The notes under the pieces were generated by a model. The model did no database searches, was not told where the DNA came from, and was given only the letters and a program-made list of their open reading frames with translations. From NCBI GenBank assembly GCA_947377625.1, contig CANCGR010000099.1:1-7866 (forward strand): a stretch of DNA of 7,866 bases. Direction: 5' to 3'. The position numbers and the translations under genes were made by a program. Positions 6,431-7,866 of the stretch are shown one piece after another (the stretch's first letter is position 1; each line of letters opens with the position of its first letter). This DNA comes from Gammaproteobacteria bacterium (GTDB lineage Bacteria > Pseudomonadota > Gammaproteobacteria > Pseudomonadales > Pseudohongiellaceae).

Positions 6431-6469
6431 ACTCATTTATGCTGTTAGAACCGGTATTTGCATATGAGT
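6431..6469. other. Imperfect hairpin between queC and tRNA-Lys
   Basis: ACTCAT-TT-ATGC (6431-6442) is complementary to GCATATGAGT (6460-6469) with a two-base bulge, giving a ten-pair stem and a 17-base loop that contains an ACCGGT palindrome. It lies just after the queC stop and just before the tRNA promoter. No T tract follows on either strand, so it is not a standard intrinsic terminator. It might stabilise the queC mRNA 3' end or be a processing site, or may be chance. Confidence 0.3.
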
Positions 6470-6492
6470 CAGGGCTTGCAATTTTCTTAAAC

Positions 6493-7176
6493 TCAATTTG
6501 TGACATAACGAGTCGGATCTGGCACTCCGGCTTCCAGAAAACCTTTCTTGCGGAAACGACAACTGTCGCACCTTCCACACGCTTCGCTTTCGTCATTCAA
6601 CTGGTAACAAGACACTGTCAACGAGTAATCCACGCCTGCTGCGATACCGGCCTTGATTATCGCGGCTTTGTCCATTGCCAGCAGCGGCGCTTCAATTTTC
6701 AACGTATGGCCTTCTACCCCCGCTTTAGTTGCCAGACTGGCCATATGCTGAAAAGCTTCGATAAACTCAGGTCGGCAATCTGGGTAACCGGAATAATCCA
6801 GTGCATTAACACCGATAAATATCGCCTGTGCCTCCACTACTTCTGCCCAAGCCAGTGCAAATGCCAGAAAGATGGAATTTCTGGCGGGGACATAGGTAAT
6901 AGGGATCCCCTCGCTTTCTCGCTCAGGTATGACCAGCGACGCATCAGTGAGAGCTGAACCACCCATGCCACCAAGGTCCATCTTGATGACCCTGTGCATT
7001 GCCGCTTGCATTGCCTTTGCAATAAGCCCCGCCGCTACCAGCTCCGCTATATGACGCTGCCCATAATCGAAACTCAGTGCGTAACACTCATAGCCCTGCT
7101 GCTTGGCAAGCGCCAGACAAGTGGCTGAATCCAGGCCGCCTGACAGCAGCACTACTGCTTTTCTGGTTTGTTCCAT
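6493..7176 (-). CDS. queC: 7-cyano-7-deazaguanine (preQ0) synthase QueC
   Basis: QueC converts 7-carboxy-7-deazaguanine to preQ0 with ATP and ammonia, on the way to queuosine in tRNA. The 227-residue product (E. coli 231) has the PP-loop LLSGGLDS at 10-17, a SFDYGQRH motif at 35-42, YVPARNSIF at 95-103, GVNALDYSGYPDCRPEF at 122-138, and the zinc ligands Cys190, Cys200, Cys203 and Cys206 (CGRCDSCR). I chose the ATG at 7176 because family members begin a few residues before VVLLSGGLDS; the frame extends to 7260, but that would overlap queE deeply. The queE stop lies only two bases upstream, so the two genes form one transcription unit in pathway order. No clear intrinsic terminator follows queC, so some transcripts may run on into tRNA-Lys. 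Confidence 0.97.
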   Translation of the reverse strand: MEQTRKAVVLLSGGLDSATCLALAKQQGYECYALSFDYGQRHIAELVAAGLIAKAMQAAMHRVIKMDLGGMGGSALTDASLVIPERESEGIPITYVPARNSIFLAFALAWAEVVEAQAIFIGVNALDYSGYPDCRPEFIEAFQHMASLATKAGVEGHTLKIEAPLLAMDKAAIIKAGIAAGVDYSLTVSCYQLNDESEACGRCDSCRFRKKGFLEAGVPDPTRYVTN

Positions 7177-7178
7177 GA

Positions 7179-7826
7179 CTAACGCCCAGCCGCATCTGCC
7201 CACAAATATTTGTGGAGTTGAATTTGTAATCGCACTTTCAGCCGGTCGCGCAAAATCCATTCAGCCAGCAACGCCGGCTCCAACTGGCCATGCACTGGTG
7301 AAAACAGAATTTCACTGACTTTGTCATTCAAGCCGAATTCCGACAAACGCGCTTTGGCCCAGTCATAATCGGTGGCATCAGTAACCACAAATTTGATCTG
7401 GTCTGTTGGTAACAGCCTGCCAAGATTTTCATAGATATTGCGATGCATCTCGCCCGATCCAGGTGTCTTGATGTCCAACACCTTGCTCACACGAGCATCC
7501 ACGCCCGAGGTATCAATGGCACCACTGGTTTCCAGCGATACTTCATACCCTTGATCACACAGCGCTTCCAGCAAAGGCCAGCAGGCCTTCTGCGCGAGCG
7601 GCTCGCCGCCGGTGACGCATACATAGTGTGGCGACCATGAAGTCACGGTAGTCAGAATCTCCTCTATCGAAAGCAACATGCCGCCCGAGAATGCATAAGC
7701 AGTATCACAATAACCGCAACGCAAGGGGCAACCGGTGAGGCGCACGAACACTGTGGGCTTGCCTACGGTTCTCGCTTCTCCCTGTAACGAGTAAAAGATC
7801 TCGGTGATGCGCAGTTTTTCTGTCAT
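7179..7826 (-). CDS. queE: 7-carboxy-7-deazaguanine synthase QueE (radical SAM)
   Basis: QueE is a radical SAM enzyme that turns 6-carboxy-tetrahydropterin into 7-carboxy-7-deazaguanine, the step before QueC. The 215-residue product opens with the family motif ITEIFYSLQGE (7-17) and TVFVRLTGCPLRC, with the cluster-binding Cys33, Cys37 and Cys40 in the CX3CX2C pattern and the following GYCDT. CVTGGEPL at about 70-77 is the SAM-binding GGE motif, followed by SLETSG and DIKTPGSGE, which fit the family. The ATG at 7826 gives the usual QueE N-terminus; its Shine-Dalgarno sequence is weak. queC starts two bases after the stop. The 40 bases to its right hold no recognisable gene; in Pseudomonas relatives the preceding gene would be cpoB (ybgF), but its end cannot be confirmed here. 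Confidence 0.96.
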   Translation of the reverse strand: MTEKLRITEIFYSLQGEARTVGKPTVFVRLTGCPLRCGYCDTAYAFSGGMLLSIEEILTTVTSWSPHYVCVTGGEPLAQKACWPLLEALCDQGYEVSLETSGAIDTSGVDARVSKVLDIKTPGSGEMHRNIYENLGRLLPTDQIKFVVTDATDYDWAKARLSEFGLNDKVSEILFSPVHGQLEPALLAEWILRDRLKVRLQIQLHKYLWADAAGR

Positions 7827-7866
7827 CGTTTTTCAGATTAGTTATGAGGGGGCAAGGAACCACACT

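Noticed and set aside
6302..7826. Functional link between the queuosine genes and the adjacent tRNA-Lys
   Set aside because: Queuosine is placed at G34 of GUN anticodons (Asn, Asp, His, Tyr); this tRNA has UUU, so the adjacency is not substrate-based.
7827..7866. End of an upstream cpoB/ybgF gene
   Set aside because: Only 40 bases are visible; two frames have possible stops and neither gives a recognisable C-terminus.

Overview
The window looks like chromosomal core sequence from a gammaproteobacterium, most likely of the Pseudomonas-Cellvibrio side of the class. This rests on recognisable protein families (BamC, DapA, BepA, NadA, QueC, QueE) and on a gene order that, from memory, resembles the Pseudomonas aeruginosa neighbourhood with queE, queC and a tRNA-Lys, and with nadA, bepA, a TusA-like gene, a PerM-like gene, dapA and bamC. 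Coding density is high, no gap exceeds 300 bases, and I saw no transposase, integrase, CRISPR array or phage gene.

Layout. Left part, minus strand: tusA-like (3561-3328), perM-like (3299-2235), a 214-base leader and promoter region, dapA (2020-1115), then bamC (from 1118, running off the left edge). dapA and bamC overlap by ATGA. Centre, plus strand: bepA (3636-5126), divergent from the tusA-like gene and overlapping the end of nadA by 10 bases. Right part, minus strand: queE (7826-7179), queC (7176-6493), tRNA-Lys(UUU) (6377-6302) with its own promoter and a strong terminator, then nadA (6190-5117).

The genes cover several housekeeping jobs. BamC and BepA both serve outer-membrane protein assembly (BAM lipoprotein subunit and periplasmic quality-control protease). 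DapA supplies the lysine/diaminopimelate pathway. QueE and QueC catalyse successive late steps to preQ0 for queuosine tRNA modification. NadA makes quinolinate for NAD synthesis. The TusA-like protein carries the CPxP sulfur-carrier motif.

The main anomaly is nadA: reading frame, family motifs and all three presumed cluster cysteines are intact, but codon 148 is TAA, in frame with the rest of the gene. It is a recent pseudogene, a sequence error, or a read-through or split gene. Other points worth a look are a dyad overlapping the -35 position of a candidate dapA promoter with a long structured leader, a 15-base tandem duplication carrying the perM stop codon, a hairpin between queC and tRNA-Lys, and an apparently unoccupied tRNA-Lys at a locus used by integrative elements in Pseudomonas. 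I did not find a convincing novel multi-gene system here.
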